Positions 22,125-34,045 of a stretch of DNA of 64,000 bases are shown piece by piece. Origin of the DNA: Limnephilus marmoratus. Its lineage: Eukaryota > Arthropoda > Insecta > Trichoptera > Limnephilidae. Location: contig OU862908.1 in the NCBI GenBank assembly GCA_917880885.1, forward strand, positions 54,457,819 through 54,521,818, given 5' to 3'. Within the stretch, counting starts at the first letter, position 1. Each line of letters opens with the position of its first letter. The translations under genes were made by a program, and so were the position numbers. Below the pieces are notes generated by a model. That model ran no database searches. It was not told the DNA's origin and was given only the letters and a program-made list of their open reading frames with translations.

Positions 22125-23525
22125 AAATACTTCTTTAGCACCGTTGTTATTTCAAACTCGATAGAATGAAAAGTAGCGGCGCCAAAACGGAGAGAAAACA
22201 CGTGTCTCCATAGGATTTATTCTGCCGGAGAATGAAGTATTAAGTCGGTCTCCTCTTTGTGTGGTGCTTCGTAGCCTTCCCACCCTTGCCTCCTTTGGTT
22301 TTCTGAAGGTTTCCCTTCTACCGCGTGTAAACTGCATAACTGTAATCTTTTGTTTCTAAAATGCTGACAGCTGGTTTTCTAAATGGAAGCTCCTTTAACA
22401 CCGTTGTGATTTGAAACTAGATGAAACGGAAACGAGCGACACTAAACGCATCTATAGGATTTATTATTTTTGTGAAACTTCTTTAATACCGTCGTGATTT
22501 GAATCTATATGAAACGGAACGTGCGACACTAAACACATCTATAAAATTTATTACTCTAGTGAAACTTCTTTAACACCGTCGTGATTTGAATCTATATGAA
22601 ACGGAACGTGCGACACTAAACACATCTATAAAGTTTATTACTCTAGTGAAACTTCTTTAATACCGTCGTGATTTGAATCTATATGAAACGGAACGTGCGA
22701 CACTAAACACATCTATAAGATTTATTATTTTTGTGAAACTTCTTTAACACCGTTGTGATTTGAATCTAGATGAAACGGAAACGAGCGACACTAAACACAT
22801 CTATAGAATTTATTCTGCGAGTGATTGAGATACTTTAATCGGTCTCCTCTTTCTGAAGTGCTTCGTGGCCCATCGAACTCCTCTTCGTGCGGTGCTTCGT
22901 AGAATAAAATGGAACTAATTTTAGCACTTGGTAATGATATTAAAATGAATAAATCCCACAATTAACGTATTAAATTCGTCATTCTCCCGAAGTTTAGTTT
23001 TCTGAAGGTTTCACCTCCACTGCATGCGAATTGCACTCTGCTAGACAGGGAACCCGCCTAAAAATCTAGTTACACAAAATTAATTATTAGCTATTGTCCG
23101 AAGAGTCAAAAGAAAGGAAGCCTCAAAGATTTATGACTCTGACCCAACTTTAAAGTCTCATAGTATAACCTTTTTTTTGTAAGTACATCTCCGAAAACCA
23201 ATGAACTTGGATGGATATTTTTCTGCAAGGCCCGCACTAAATATGTAAATAATTTTGTAATAAAGTAATTTTTTGTTTCTAAAATGCTGACAGCTGGTTT
23301 TATAAAAGGAAGCTTCTTTAACACTGTTGTGATTTGAATCTTTTTCTGCAAGGTCCGCACTAAATAATATGTAACGCAATTTGTAATAAAGTAAAATTTT
23401 GTTTCTAAAATGCTGACGGCTGGTTTTCTAAAAGGAAGCTTCTTTAACACCGTCGTGATTTGAATCTAGTCTGCAAGGTCCGCACTAAATATGTAATGCA
23501 AATTGTAATAAAGTAATTTTAAGCA
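22125..23525. repeat. Composite satellite array (87-bp, ~122-bp and ~220-bp modules)
   Basis: Five 87-bp units starting at GAAACTTCTTTAA run from about 22387 to 22821, with starts at 22474, 22561, 22648 and 22735. A longer module carrying CGGTCTCCTCTTTGTG and TCTGAAGGTTTC occurs at 22125-22380 and, broken, at 22822-23045. From about 23226 to 23525 a unit of about 122 bp repeats, with TTTGTTTCTAAAATGCTGAC and TGCAAGGTCCGCACTAAAT. The CTTCTTTAACACCG..GTGATTTGAA motif is common to all modules and to the array at 55052-55713. Frames across the array are not genes. Confidence 0.85.
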
Positions 23526-24600
23526 AACTCACCAAATTTTCCATGCTCCATATCCGATTTTATTTCCACATGCACTTTCGCAAGACAAAACCCTTCATGC
23601 AAATTTTTACAGAATTGAAAACAACTGAATTCTAAATTTACGCCTGAATATTTTCACAAAATAGCGAACTTTCCGAAGTCAATTTTGTCAATTAAAACGG
23701 GATGTTTTTGACTTTGTTTTATGCGTCCTAACTGCTGTTTTATTCCCCGTCTAACCGCGAATCTGAAACACGTCCGTCTTCCTAAATCTCAACCAAACGC
23801 TCCCGTGATACTTCAATTATCCCTGTATAACCGCGATTTATGCGCCCTAACTACCGTTATCATTCCATGCAACTTTGAAACACGTCCGTCTCCGAGACCG
23901 AAATTACCCTCCCTTTTCACGCACTCTGATAACTGTCTCACTAATCTCAACCGAGCGCTAGAACGATCTCTCCCTGACTCTCCGTAACGTATATTCCCCG
24001 ACGGTATTTATTTAAAATTATCCCAGCAAGATTGACCGTTCACTTCCACGACCTTTCCCTGACTGTCCTCTCAAAACCTCTCCCCTGATTTTCTGTATCT
24101 TAATTTTATCCCCCGTGTGTGGCCCTTGGCTCCACAGTTTTTTTTATTTATTTATTACCTACTTTTCTAAAATCTCTTCAAAATTCGTTAATTCCCATAG
24201 CGATATATTCATCTTAATCGACCAGCCTGTCAAATTTTATCATCGCTTTCGAAGAATTCTGACGCTGTTCCATGTTCGTTAGTTTTTGTTGCAGTTTCAG
24301 AACCTCAAAATAGTAATTTATTGGATGTACTTGAAAAGCTAGAACGTATTTCCTAACCAGAGCCCATGTGACGTACCTAATGGGCCCGACCCTTACACGT
24401 GGCACTGTTTTGTGAGAAATGTTACATTTCTTTCGTCTATTTTTTGTGGCTTTTGCTGGGGTCGCCTGCGTAACCCATAAATCAACCCCGCAGATACTTG
24501 GATTTTTGAAATTATTTTAAGTTGTATAGCGCCCTTAGAAAACGGCGCGGCGCCATACAAACCACCCAAGTATTATTATCATTACGGCGAGTTCATCACA
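23526..24600. other. No gene recognised
   Basis: I see only chance frames. A GC palindrome-like GGCGCGGCGCC lies near 24545-24555. Confidence 0.35.
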
Positions 24601-24662
24601 GTGTTTATAAAATAAAATTGGTCTACAACAAATTTATATGTGTTTTTATTGTAGGTATATAA
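24601..24662 (+). repeat. Isolated LIR-2-type tail
   Basis: GTGTTTATAAAATAAAA, then CTACAACAAATTTAT, then TGTTTTTATTGTA match the minus-strand tail at 18863-18907. The inverted-repeat part is absent here. Confidence 0.6.
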
Positions 24663-24830
24663 TAATGTGTTTAGAGAAATAACAGGACAATGGAGAAATA
24701 CACCACGTTCTCTATATTGTTTAGATTGGTGAAACCATGTTATTTTTAGATCATAATGAAAATTATTGGAAAGATTTCCTTATCTCTAATAATAAATTAT
24801 GGTATAGATTACATTTTCTATTTTTTTCAC

Positions 24831-25157
24831 GAGATCCACACAGGAGGCCCCGGGGAAAATAATTTCCCTCAGGGCCTATGTCATCTGTTATCGATGCTGT
24901 GTGGAGGGTTTTTTTAAGAAAAGGAAGGAGAGGAGAGTTCTGGGAAGGAAAAGTTTTTAAAAGGTGGGTGAATCTGGGGTTCAGTGTGTCCTGGTCATCC
25001 GCCTTCAAGACCTAGACAAACCTCAGCCATGCTAAATCACCAAACGTAATCACAAAGGTCACCCCAAGTGGTTCGCTACGGAACCACTTGGTTCCGGGTG
25101 TTGGTTATCCAATAAAGGCTCCCGGGGCGGCGGTACCCATTCCCGCCTCCCAAATTG
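24831..25157 (+). repeat. Repeat B, copy 4 (internally deleted)
   Basis: The copy begins GAGATCCACACAGGAGGCCC and ends CCCGCCTCCCAAATTG. It lacks the GC-rich middle segment found in copies 1-3, as copy 5 does. Near 25069-25092 it holds an extra inverted duplication of the CAAGTGGTTCGCTACG segment. Confidence 0.8.
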
Positions 25158-25270
25158 TGAATAGCATCATAATATTTCGATACATCAGGGAATAAATAAG
25201 TCTCTTTTTCAAAAATCTCAGATTGGCTCTGTGGCGTCATTTTAAATCAATGAAAATAAATGACTTTGTA

Positions 25271-25381
25271 TATGTCGCAGGCAAATCGTAAAATCAGGCC
25301 GATCATGATGCACCTGAGGCACTTCAAACAGCAGCTAGGCGCATCATGATCTGCCTGATGTTACGATCGGCCGCCGACATG
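25271..25381. mobile_element. ~110-bp MITE with long imperfect inverted repeats, copy 1
   Basis: TATGTCGCAGGCAAATCGTA faces TTACGATCGGCCGCCGACAT, with arms of roughly 40 bp. A second copy is at 63165-63265. There is no coding capacity and the superfamily is not determined. Confidence 0.75.
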
Positions 25382-26829
25382 TACACCACTATTTAAACAA
25401 ACAAAAAATAATATAGTAATAATAAGTTTATCCTGACGAAGAAACCATTGGTTTTGAAACATATCGATGTTGCTTTACCTATTAACCTATACTCAATTTT
25501 GACCTGGTTACAGTAGACAATTGTCTAATAAGTGTATTCAAATGGTTAAAAAAAACTCGACTTACAAGGGGGTTGTCCGATTCATCCAATTATTTATTAA
25601 ATCAGTATCTGTACTATCGGAAACGTGAGATCTGTTGTTAGAATTTGGCCTCCAAAGGAATCTGACATATAGGAGAAAGAAAAAATAAATTGTACAAATT
25701 TACCTCAGGACATCTTACTAATAAGATCGTTGTTTTTTGCTTGCGATTCTCTCAGGCCATGGTTAAAATTTAGGTATGAAGGAAAATGAAATTCATTTTA
25801 TGATATTTTTTTTATTAAATCGGACACAGATAAGATCTTCATTTTTCATGTTTTGATATTTGCAATCACTTTGAATGTTCATTTACGGATAAAAATAAAA
25901 GCAAGGCGACTAATAACTTGTTCAAAACTGGTCAATAACAATAGTAATAAAAAAAACACTTTTAATTAAAGACACTTTTCATTAAAATGGAATTCCACAA
26001 TACAAAACACGAAACTCATAACGTAAAAATAAAAAGAAAAACAACAAACAAAACAAAAACAAAAACAATTGTGGAAACTATTGCAAAATCGGATAACTTG
26101 GACGAACTCCATTGAAATTTTCAGTGACCAATATTTGTTGAAAAATACTTGAGACTTCAGCAAACCTTTTTTGTCTGCCCACAATGAAAATATCAAAAAA
26201 TCTGAAACCTACCAAATTACGAGAAGGAACTATAAAATCTATATTACTGTATCAATATTTCTTAGGTGGAAAAGAAACCGACGAATACGTGCCTTCCTTT
26301 TTATTTTCATGCTAGTGAAAATGTTAGAGATCTTTACGACTCTTGAACGTAAATACACACTTCCTTTCAATGATTGCTCGCGCAAATAGAATCGTCTGCA
26401 GCAAGATTTGTTCCCTGTGAAAGTAGGCAATCAGCTTGAGAGCGGTTACGAAAATGACTACATTTTTGGGCGACCCCTAACACGCTCCTGAAAGGGTAAA
26501 TTGAGGCGCGAAAGGTATTTTTTTAATTAATGGTTTGAAGTTTTAGTTTTCTGAATGAGATTTGCAATATTATAATATGTGGACACTTATAAAAATCGGT
26601 TACGTTTATTAGATTATTATTTTTTTTTTAATTACAAACATATTATTTACTAGATATTCTGACATACACGAGTAACTTTAGTTGCGAAAACAGTTGAATC
26701 AACATCCATTAGAAGCATGAAGCGACAATTGGGAGACTTTTTTGATAATTTGTAAAGATATGTGTGCAGAAGAGCTTAATGGAATCTATAATTATCACTT
26801 TTTTCTCTGTTTCTTAAAAAATAATTAAG
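25382..26829. other. No gene recognised; hairpin motif at 25433-25460
   Basis: CCTGACGAAGAAACCATTGG, then TTTTGAAAC, forms the same CTGAYGA-hairpin-GAAAC layout as in LIR-1 and LIR-2. The rest is AT-rich and unremarkable. Confidence 0.4.
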
Positions 26830-27190
26830 GTTCTCGACTAGAGGTCCGGATCAAATAAGCGCGTGTGCAAACAAATTTTATTTGACTGATTTGTGATTTT
26901 TGACAATTCAATAATTTAAAAATAATATACAGTGTATTTGCGGCACGTTCAACAGTAGAAGATACTCTCAGTATACTCTCAGTATCGTAAGACTAGGATT
27001 AAAACGTTGCATCGGAATAAAAACGTTGACTTGATAACCAGTTACTTCCCGACCTTCCTCGTTCGTCTCCTTCCTCTCCCCACAACCTTAAGCCTCACAA
27101 TATATACCAATTGGAAATGCCATGGTCTTACTGGCTCCAAGCGGTTGGGAGCAGTTTGGACGAGTTTCACATCAAAAAAAAATTAAGAAT
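26830..27190 (+). mobile_element. SINE family 1, old copy (+ strand)
   Basis: The head is degraded (GGTTCTCGACTAGAGGTCCG) and the B box is no longer recognisable. The body then follows the family order: GCGGCACGTTC, AAGATACTCTCAGTAT, the C/T-rich block, CAATTGGAAATGCCATGG, GGCTCC and an A-run. A short ATACTCTCAGT duplication is present at about 26964-26985. Confidence 0.75.
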
Positions 27191-28534
27191 AAATAAATTT
27201 AGTAAATTTTACAAAAGTATCAAAAACCAGTAGAACTACTGTGTCCGGGCAATGGCTCTTGGGAGGCTGACAAGAGGTGGGGGAAAGAAAGAGCAAATAA
27301 AAAAAAGTGGTTTTTATTTCAGAAGAAAGACGTCCTTCTTGCAATAAATATTATTTTCTTAAAATATTTCATTATGCAATAATCAACAACTAAAGGAGTC
27401 TAAAATCTTTTCGTTGTGGGCGCATTTTACAATAGCTTTATAAATTTACACATTTCGCACAAGAAGCCTCACAAAACTGAGCATTCAGTAAAGAGCTTAG
27501 CTAGGGCGTACACGCTATCTTCAGGGTCGAGCTTTTGTATCTCGGAAGTTCATTATTTATTCATAAACATTATCCAAAAAAGTTTTAAACCATTTACATT
27601 GTTTTGAACACAATTATATAATATTGTTTTAAACCATGACAATGCAAAGTTGTGAAAACAGTTCCCGCGGCATAATTTAAACTGCCTTGTCGCAAAATAT
27701 TACAATGTCCAACCAATAATCGTAACTTTATTCTGGTGTAGCTGTAAGAAAATTAATTATAACTTTAATGTAGGCAGGAAGTGAAAGTGTTGTCTGCCCA
27801 CCAGTACAAAGCGGGCAAACACAGCTCGCCGCTCGTGCCAAGTCATTAGTAGTGAAAGGAAAAGGGTTGAAAGCTGTTAAAAGTGGACTGGTCTTTGTGG
27901 CTGAAGGTCGAATAAAATATTCCGGACTGTGAATATAATATGACGGTCCCAGGACGGACATCAGACTTCGTATTCCTGGAGCCGTTTCGATCAAGTATTG
28001 CGATATTTCTTACCCTTTTGATTTGCGCAATGCAAAGACGCGGGGAAGCTTATTATTTAAACTGGGAAAAATGTCTCTAGAGAAGAAAAATAATACCGCA
28101 GTCTTTGTAAATTTGATACATTGCATTAGAGCTCGCATTTGAACTTGGGCGCCAGTGTTAGGTACAGAGAAGCGCATTTGAACCGTTCTTTAATTAATTA
28201 AACCACGCTAATTTATTTACACCGCTGATCACTCAATACTTACTTAAATTCGACTAGCTCAATCGCTTGGTGTGTTTTCAGTTCGGCCTTGGTAGACTTG
28301 AATAACCACTGCTATGTTGCAGTTAGAACAAAATACAGGAAAACACAGAAATATCGGGATAATTGTAAATAAAAGGTTCTCTTTTGCTACTTAAAAAAAG
28401 GTTTATATTTGCAGAAAGGACTCTAGGCCAGGAAAAGCTTTTCATAATTTTATCGATTACTTTTGAATTAGCAATGATTCATCATCGTATGCCTATGAGA
28501 CGAATCCAAAATGTGGGAAAGATAATGGTGACCG
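27191..28534. other. No gene recognised
   Basis: Frames of 60-90 codons occur on both strands, but none shows a known motif. Confidence 0.35.
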
Positions 28535-28700
28535 GACAACTCAGAATTAAACCAACTCACAAGCACCTCAGAAAGGTCATTAAGAGTGATGATAAAAAAA
28601 TGGTTAAATAGGTTAAGATAGGTTAGGGTTACCGGCTATTTTTTTATAACTTTTAATGATCTTTTGAGGTGTTTCTGAGTTGGTTTCATTCTGAGTTGGC
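28535..28700. mobile_element. Fold-back/MITE-like inverted repeat
   Basis: The left arm (28535-28602) contains ACAACTCAGAATTAAACCAA and CACCTCAGAAAGGTCATTAA. The right arm (about 28634-28700) is its inverse at roughly 85% identity by eye. Nearly the whole 166 bp is stem, with a short loop. No target duplication is evident. Confidence 0.65.
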
Positions 28701-29078
28701 ATGGAACCAAGATAGTATACTCCGATGGTGTAGATATATTTAGTTCAACAATATTGCAATATAAGCTGTCTTTATAACGTTTTTTATCATTGAATAGAGC
28801 TGATTTGAATTGTGAAATTATTTAACTCTTGATGCACAAAAGAACGTGGGTTGGTGGTAGATGAAATTAAAAAAATCTCTCTCTGGTTCTCGTTTATTGT
28901 TATATATATATTAATGAAAAAAAAATTGATAAGTTCCGAACAAATCATGAGGAGCATTTTATAGTTTTTCACAGTTTTCAAATCAATATAGATCGTGTTG
29001 AAAATTTTGCTGAAATTGCTTGCTTTATCCTGGTCAAACAAATTTGTGCGAATTTCAACTCACTAGATATCAACGTAA

Positions 29079-29292
29079 GTGGTACCTTCAGTATCGCCCT
29101 GGTGAATGATGTCAGTCAGAATCGAAACATTACTTGAAATGACTTTAGTTATATTTGGTAACCAGATGTGAAAAACCTGTTCAGTCTCCACTTTCTTCTT
29201 TAAACCTCCTTCCCCTCCTCACTTTATTCAGCCCCACAACACACGGTACACCGAAGTCTCACGGCTCGGGACTCTTGTGCGGTGTGAAATTA
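29079..29292 (+). mobile_element. SINE family 1, 5'-truncated old copy (+ strand)
   Basis: The copy runs from CAGTATCGCCCTGG, through AATCGAAACATTACTTGAAA and GGTAACCAGATGTGA, to GGGACTCTTGTGCGG. The tRNA-like head and the distal box-B part are absent. Confidence 0.7.
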
Positions 29293-29782
29293 AGAAAAGG
29301 TTTTGGTGGCTCAGATTACAACAGATTCTCTGCTTTGTAGATAAGATATTTCATCAATTACTTTATTTAATTTTAAAGTTATAGAACACTCCTACAGTCC
29401 GTTTTTGAATAAACATCCTGAAACCTGAGTCTAAAACCACCCACCGGAAAATCATAATGTTTTTTTTTTGTATTGTAGGGGTAAAAGAAAATTATTTTTA
29501 TTTTTTTCACCCTTGATCATTTACAGGAAAGACACTGCAGTATTCCTCAGGTCACAAAATGGAAAAACCAGAAGAAAAATGGCATTCTGGAGGGCATTTG
29601 CTTACCTTATTCAGAACTCATTCCTTTATAAAATTCTGAAACACGTAACAAAACGAATTATTAGTCACCAAACCATTTTTGGACAATATCCTAAGAAAAA
29701 AAATTAAAAATGTTTAATGAAAGATAATTTAATGCTGTGGAAAATTTTTTTTTGTTCATTAATAAACGACTAAAACTTACTA

Positions 29783-29988
29783 AGATTTTCACGGCCAAAA
29801 GCATTTTTGTTATTTGTTTTTGGGGTGTTATGCTTCGAAGTAAATAAGCACACACTTCACCACTAAAAATTATACGTCTACCGGATCCGCCCGATCTGCC
29901 CTGATGATGGATACTGCAACGATGTCCGAAACATTGGCTAAAGAAGGAAAGGCGCAACACGGCATAACACCCCAAAAACAAATAACGA
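29783..29988 (-). mobile_element. LIR-1 element with 12-bp target duplication
   Basis: TAAAACTTACTA occurs at 29771-29782 and again at 29989-30000, exactly flanking a 206-bp insert. On the minus strand the insert starts TCGTTATTTGTTTTTGGGGT and ends GGCCGTGAAAATCT. Its start is the inverse of sequence near its own 3' end. It contains the plus-strand block CTGATGA-T-GGATA..TGTCC-GAAAC at 29901-29932. A target duplication of this length fits target-primed reverse transcription. Confidence 0.8.
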
Positions 29989-30181
29989 TAAAACTTACTA
30001 TGTTATATTCAACTTCGCATGAAAAACTTTGTTTTTTTTGTTTGACAAGTTTACATAATTAATTCATATTTCGTGAACAAATACACAAAAATCACGATTC
30101 CTAACTAAAATTAATCCAAGTATTGTTAATTAATCATATATTTTAAAAGATATTTATAACTTAACCGGACTTTTTTTACAT

Positions 30182-30509
30182 GAGCTCCACATAAGAGGCC
30201 CCGAGGAAAATAATTTCCCTCAGGGCCTATGTCATCTTTGGGGATGCTGTGTAGAGGTTATTTTTAAGGAAAGGATGGAAAGTAGAGTTCTAGGAAGGAA
30301 AACGGTTAAAGGGGTGGGTAGGAATCTGGGGTTTAGTGTGTCCTGGTCATCCGCCTTCAAGACCTAGAAAAAACCTCACCCCATGAACCCGGGCACCCCT
30401 GCTAAATCACCAAACGTGGCGAACCACCTGGGGTGACCTATGGCAAAGGTCTTGGTTATCAAATAAAGGATCCCGGGGCGGCGGTACCCATTCCCGCTTC
30501 CCAAATTGA
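30182..30509 (+). repeat. Repeat B, copy 5 (internally deleted)
   Basis: The copy runs from GAGCTCCACATAAGAGGCCC to CCCGCTTCCCAAATTG and shares the same internal deletion as copy 4. The shared deletion suggests a subfamily rather than independent decay. Confidence 0.8.
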
Positions 30510-31980
30510 CTACTCGAGGAACTTGACGCCATTTTGAAAAGTGCCATTGGTTTCTTCTGATCACAAATATTTGGTATGGTAACTTAAAAAATAAACAATT
30601 CAGGAAACTTCGAGGTAGGTAGATATTTGGATTGAATTGTTTGGCGACATAAGTTGAAAACAACGTTAAAAAGTTATTAATAAAATCAGGAAAATGTAAT
30701 AACAGAAGATGTGCAATGCAGGATCCTCAGGACCTCAAGAGGACATCACCCTAGGCTAACATTGCGTATAAAAATGTCATTTAATTCAGATATTGTGCAG
30801 TGTACATTTTGAAGACCATGGGTTATTTTCTAGCAAGTGATATATTTTACCCGGAGACCATAGAATGATTAAGTATAGAAAGTACACATTTTAATGTCAG
30901 CACACTTAAGGAAAGCACATTTACTTTTATCATCTTTGATCTAGGCTCCTTCACGTGTTTCCGTACCTAAAGTAAGACTCTACTGTCTCATTTATCTGGT
31001 AAAACGACGCTAGATGGGAGAGTGCCGAAGCACAAAGCAAAAATAAAGGTCGTTCAAGTCTCGCAAGATCGTGAAAATACTAGCGTTGACTGAATCGGAT
31101 TTTAACGGAGAGAATAGAACACTTTTAGCCTCCTTGGAAGTTTTTTTGATCAAAGTTGAGCGTACTCAATAAATGCACGATACACAAAAGCATCCAAACG
31201 TTTCGATGGAAAGCATCCACTGAACATATCCACTGATAGAAATGTACTGTGGGCATGTCTGTAATGTGTGCCCAATAAGCTGAATTTTTTAATTCCTTCT
31301 GGTGAAATGTATCGAAAATTTTTAATTATCGAAGTTCTTTTTCGTATGATAATGAATTTCATTGACACGTAAAATTTTATCTAATTTTGCGGTGACGGTT
31401 TTATTTAAAATCGAAATAGATCGTGCTTTGTAATGGTAACCATGTTTTATTTTCAACGAAAAGTTTGTGGCAAAATATGAAAAAAGTTTGCACGATTGAA
31501 AAGCTATATCCTGATCTGGTGTATCAAATAACTATTAAGTACACAGGGAGGAGTCAGAATGTGACAAATCAAATATTTGTATCGCCACATTTATTTTTGT
31601 ATGTAAGATTATGTACGTGTACATACTGTACATGGCTCCTATACAGAGAGATTTTAGATTTTATACTTGCCCAAATCATGTAATTGAAAATAAAATAAAT
31701 TACCAATTTTCCAGAATAGAGCAATGAAAATAATACTTGGCGTAATAGATTTTCAAAAGTAAAAATATTGATAATGTGGCTAAATTGTTTGACAGTGAAA
31801 TGTTGACATTATGAATTACGAAGACATTCACAGACAACACAGGGGCGTGGAATGAAATCAGACTATCAAAAAAGGACAAAACCAATACGTAAAACATTTT
31901 TTTATTGAAAGGGACGAAATAAAGGGTCGTTGCGGACAACCTTAAAAACTACAACATTTATCTACTGGAGCGTCTTTAGC
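30510..31980. other. No gene recognised
   Basis: The sequence is AT-rich with chance frames only. Confidence 0.4.
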
Positions 31981-31993
31981 CATATTTTGGCCA

Positions 31994-32224
31994 TTTTCGT
32001 TATTTGTTTTTGGGGTGTTATGCCGTGTTGCGCTACCTCCTTCTTTAGCCAACGTTTCGGACATCGTTGCAGTGTCCATCATCAGGGCAGATCCGGCAGA
32101 TCCGGTAGATGTGATCTACCGGATGTCCGAAACGTTGGCTAAAGAAGGAGGTAGCGCAACACGGCATAACACCCCAAAAACAAATAACAAAAATGCTTTT
32201 GGCCGTGAAAATCTTAAAACTTAT
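31994..32224 (+). mobile_element. LIR-1 element with 13-bp target duplication
   Basis: CATATTTTGGCCA at 31981-31993 is repeated exactly at 32225-32237 and flanks a 231-bp insert. The insert starts TTTTCGTTATTTGTTTTTGG and ends GGCCGTGAAAATCTTAAAAC. The two halves are inverted copies around CCGGTAGATGTGATCTACCG. The left arm is longer and carries the inverse of the hammerhead-like core (32054-32085); the right arm lacks the CTGATGA half. The frames seen here are hairpin artefacts, not genes. Confidence 0.85.
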
Positions 32225-32232
32225 CATATTTT

Positions 32233-32352
32233 GGCCAATTTGCAAACGCCTTCTAGAGTTCGCCGGCTAAAATGAGGCCAATTTGAAGATATATTTTAAA
32301 CATTTCATTATTTCAAAAGTACCCGTATATTATTTACTTCGATTGATCACAA
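32233..32352 (+). repeat. Interspersed repeat shared with 47568-47694
   Basis: GGCCAATTTG, a CGCCGGCTAAAATG segment and GGCCAATTTGAAGATATATT recur in diverged form at 47568-47694. The LIR-1 element above inserted at the left edge of this repeat. Confidence 0.55.
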
Positions 32353-33931
32353 AAATAATTTATTATTTTTACTTTTCTCTTCTGAATTATTTGTTTTTGC
32401 GTTTGGCGAACCGGAAATGTTGAAATACATGACCAATGATTTGTGTAACAGTATTACTTATTAGAAAATGCAAGTTTTAATTTAAATTTATATTTGTGAT
32501 ATCCGCTATGTTGTAGAACATAACATAGAAGTCAAAATATTTTATTTTCTCTAAATGGGTACATCGTAAGCCAATTTTAAAGTAAGTAATGCCCATTATT
32601 CATGCATTTATAAATTGAACGATTTTTTTATGATTCCTTAAAATATGGGATACATGATTAAAATAAAACATAACTTAAAATAGAAACAGCCATAAAATGG
32701 TTCATGGAAAGATACAATTATTCATTTTTTAAACATCCAAAGACGGTTTTTCATCTGTTGTTAAAACTGTTAATTTTCGTCCAATTTCAAATATGAACAA
32801 ATATATTTTAAATGTTCTTTGTTATAATTTTTTTTTTGCATTGAAGATGTTGTAAAAATAAATACCATTGTAAAAACTAGGTAAGAAAACACAATCCTAT
32901 TATTCACGAAATCACTTTTTTATCCTTTATACAATAAAAATATTATAATATCTCCCAGAGAATAACCTATAATGAAGAAATTTTGGGTTCATATTTCTAT
33001 GATTTATATTTCTTACACGCACGACATTTATATTATTAAAAAACATCATTTTTATAGAATGATTATCAAATTCACACGATAGCGGTCAATTAAAAAAGAA
33101 TATGTCCGAAATAATCTCATTTTTTCAAGAAGAATACATATTATGGTCTTCAAAAATGCAACATTGCCAGCTCTTTCGGAGCACCATTAAGGACATTTTT
33201 ATCAGTTCTCAATCGAATTTGAGCTTGTACAGTCTTTATTCAATGGATAACAAAAAAATCCGTTTAACGTTTGGGAAGTATTTTTGTGTAAGTAAGGCAG
33301 AATTTGATTAAACTAATAAACGATTTCTCTCTTTAAAAAAATCATAAGCCATTTATTTACATGTGTTTTGTTTCGTATAAAATAAAAAAAGTAAATGAAT
33401 CAAATTGATGAAAGAAAAAATACTTTTATAAAAGTAATGCACATCAATGTCGTTGTTCAATACCACATCAGTGGGGTTGAACGACGGTCTCACCCACATA
33501 GTCAGATTTCCAAATGTACGTAGATTAGAAGAAGATTGTTTGTTGTGAGTGTCATTTAACAGCCGCAACACGTTTCAGTGTCTAGACAATTTATCCGTCT
33601 AGTATCAATAAAACGGTCGTGTCAAAAGATCTGTTTGACTCTTGCTGAGGCAGTGTAATGTTCACAAACACGTAAACAAGATTAATTAAAATATCGCAAC
33701 GTAAAAACGATTTGAAAAATTTGGCTTATAATTTTAATTACTATGTTTTGATTGGTACATTGCTTTTGAATATATTATATGAAAATCTTAACTTCTGAAC
33801 GTGATATCTTTAAGCTTCTCTGGGATTTCCGCCATATGCTGAGGTTTTCTCTACAACTAGTAGTTCATGAGGACGGATTTTAGTCTCTATATTTAATAAC
33901 GAGTGCTTCAAACTTCAGCGTTTGGCTTAAA
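32353..33931. other. Very AT-rich stretch, nothing recognised
   Basis: No feature could be supported. Confidence 0.4.
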
Positions 33932-34045
33932 AAGCTCGCACGAACAACAACTACTCTGATCGTGTAACCCACGCCTAAACTTATTTTCAAGCTCGCACGA
34001 ACAACAACTACTCTGATCGTGTAACCCACGCCTAAACTTATTTTC
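33932..34045. repeat. Perfect 57-bp tandem duplication
   Basis: Units 33932-33988 and 33989-34045 both begin AAGCTCGCACGAACAACAAC and end CTTATTTTC without a mismatch. The identity implies a recent duplication, or an assembly or sequencing artefact. Confidence 0.95.

Noticed and set aside
22125..22821. CRISPR array, because of regular 87-bp units
   Set aside because: The units are contiguous tandem copies without unique spacers, in a eukaryotic repeat context.
23106..23450. 114-codon minus-strand ORF with repeated KKLPF-KPAVSILETK
   Set aside because: It is the translation of a 122-bp tandem DNA repeat.
28608..28632. Telomere-like (TTAGG)n from GGTTAAGATAGGTTAGGG
   Set aside because: Only one or two imperfect units, inside the loop of an inverted repeat.
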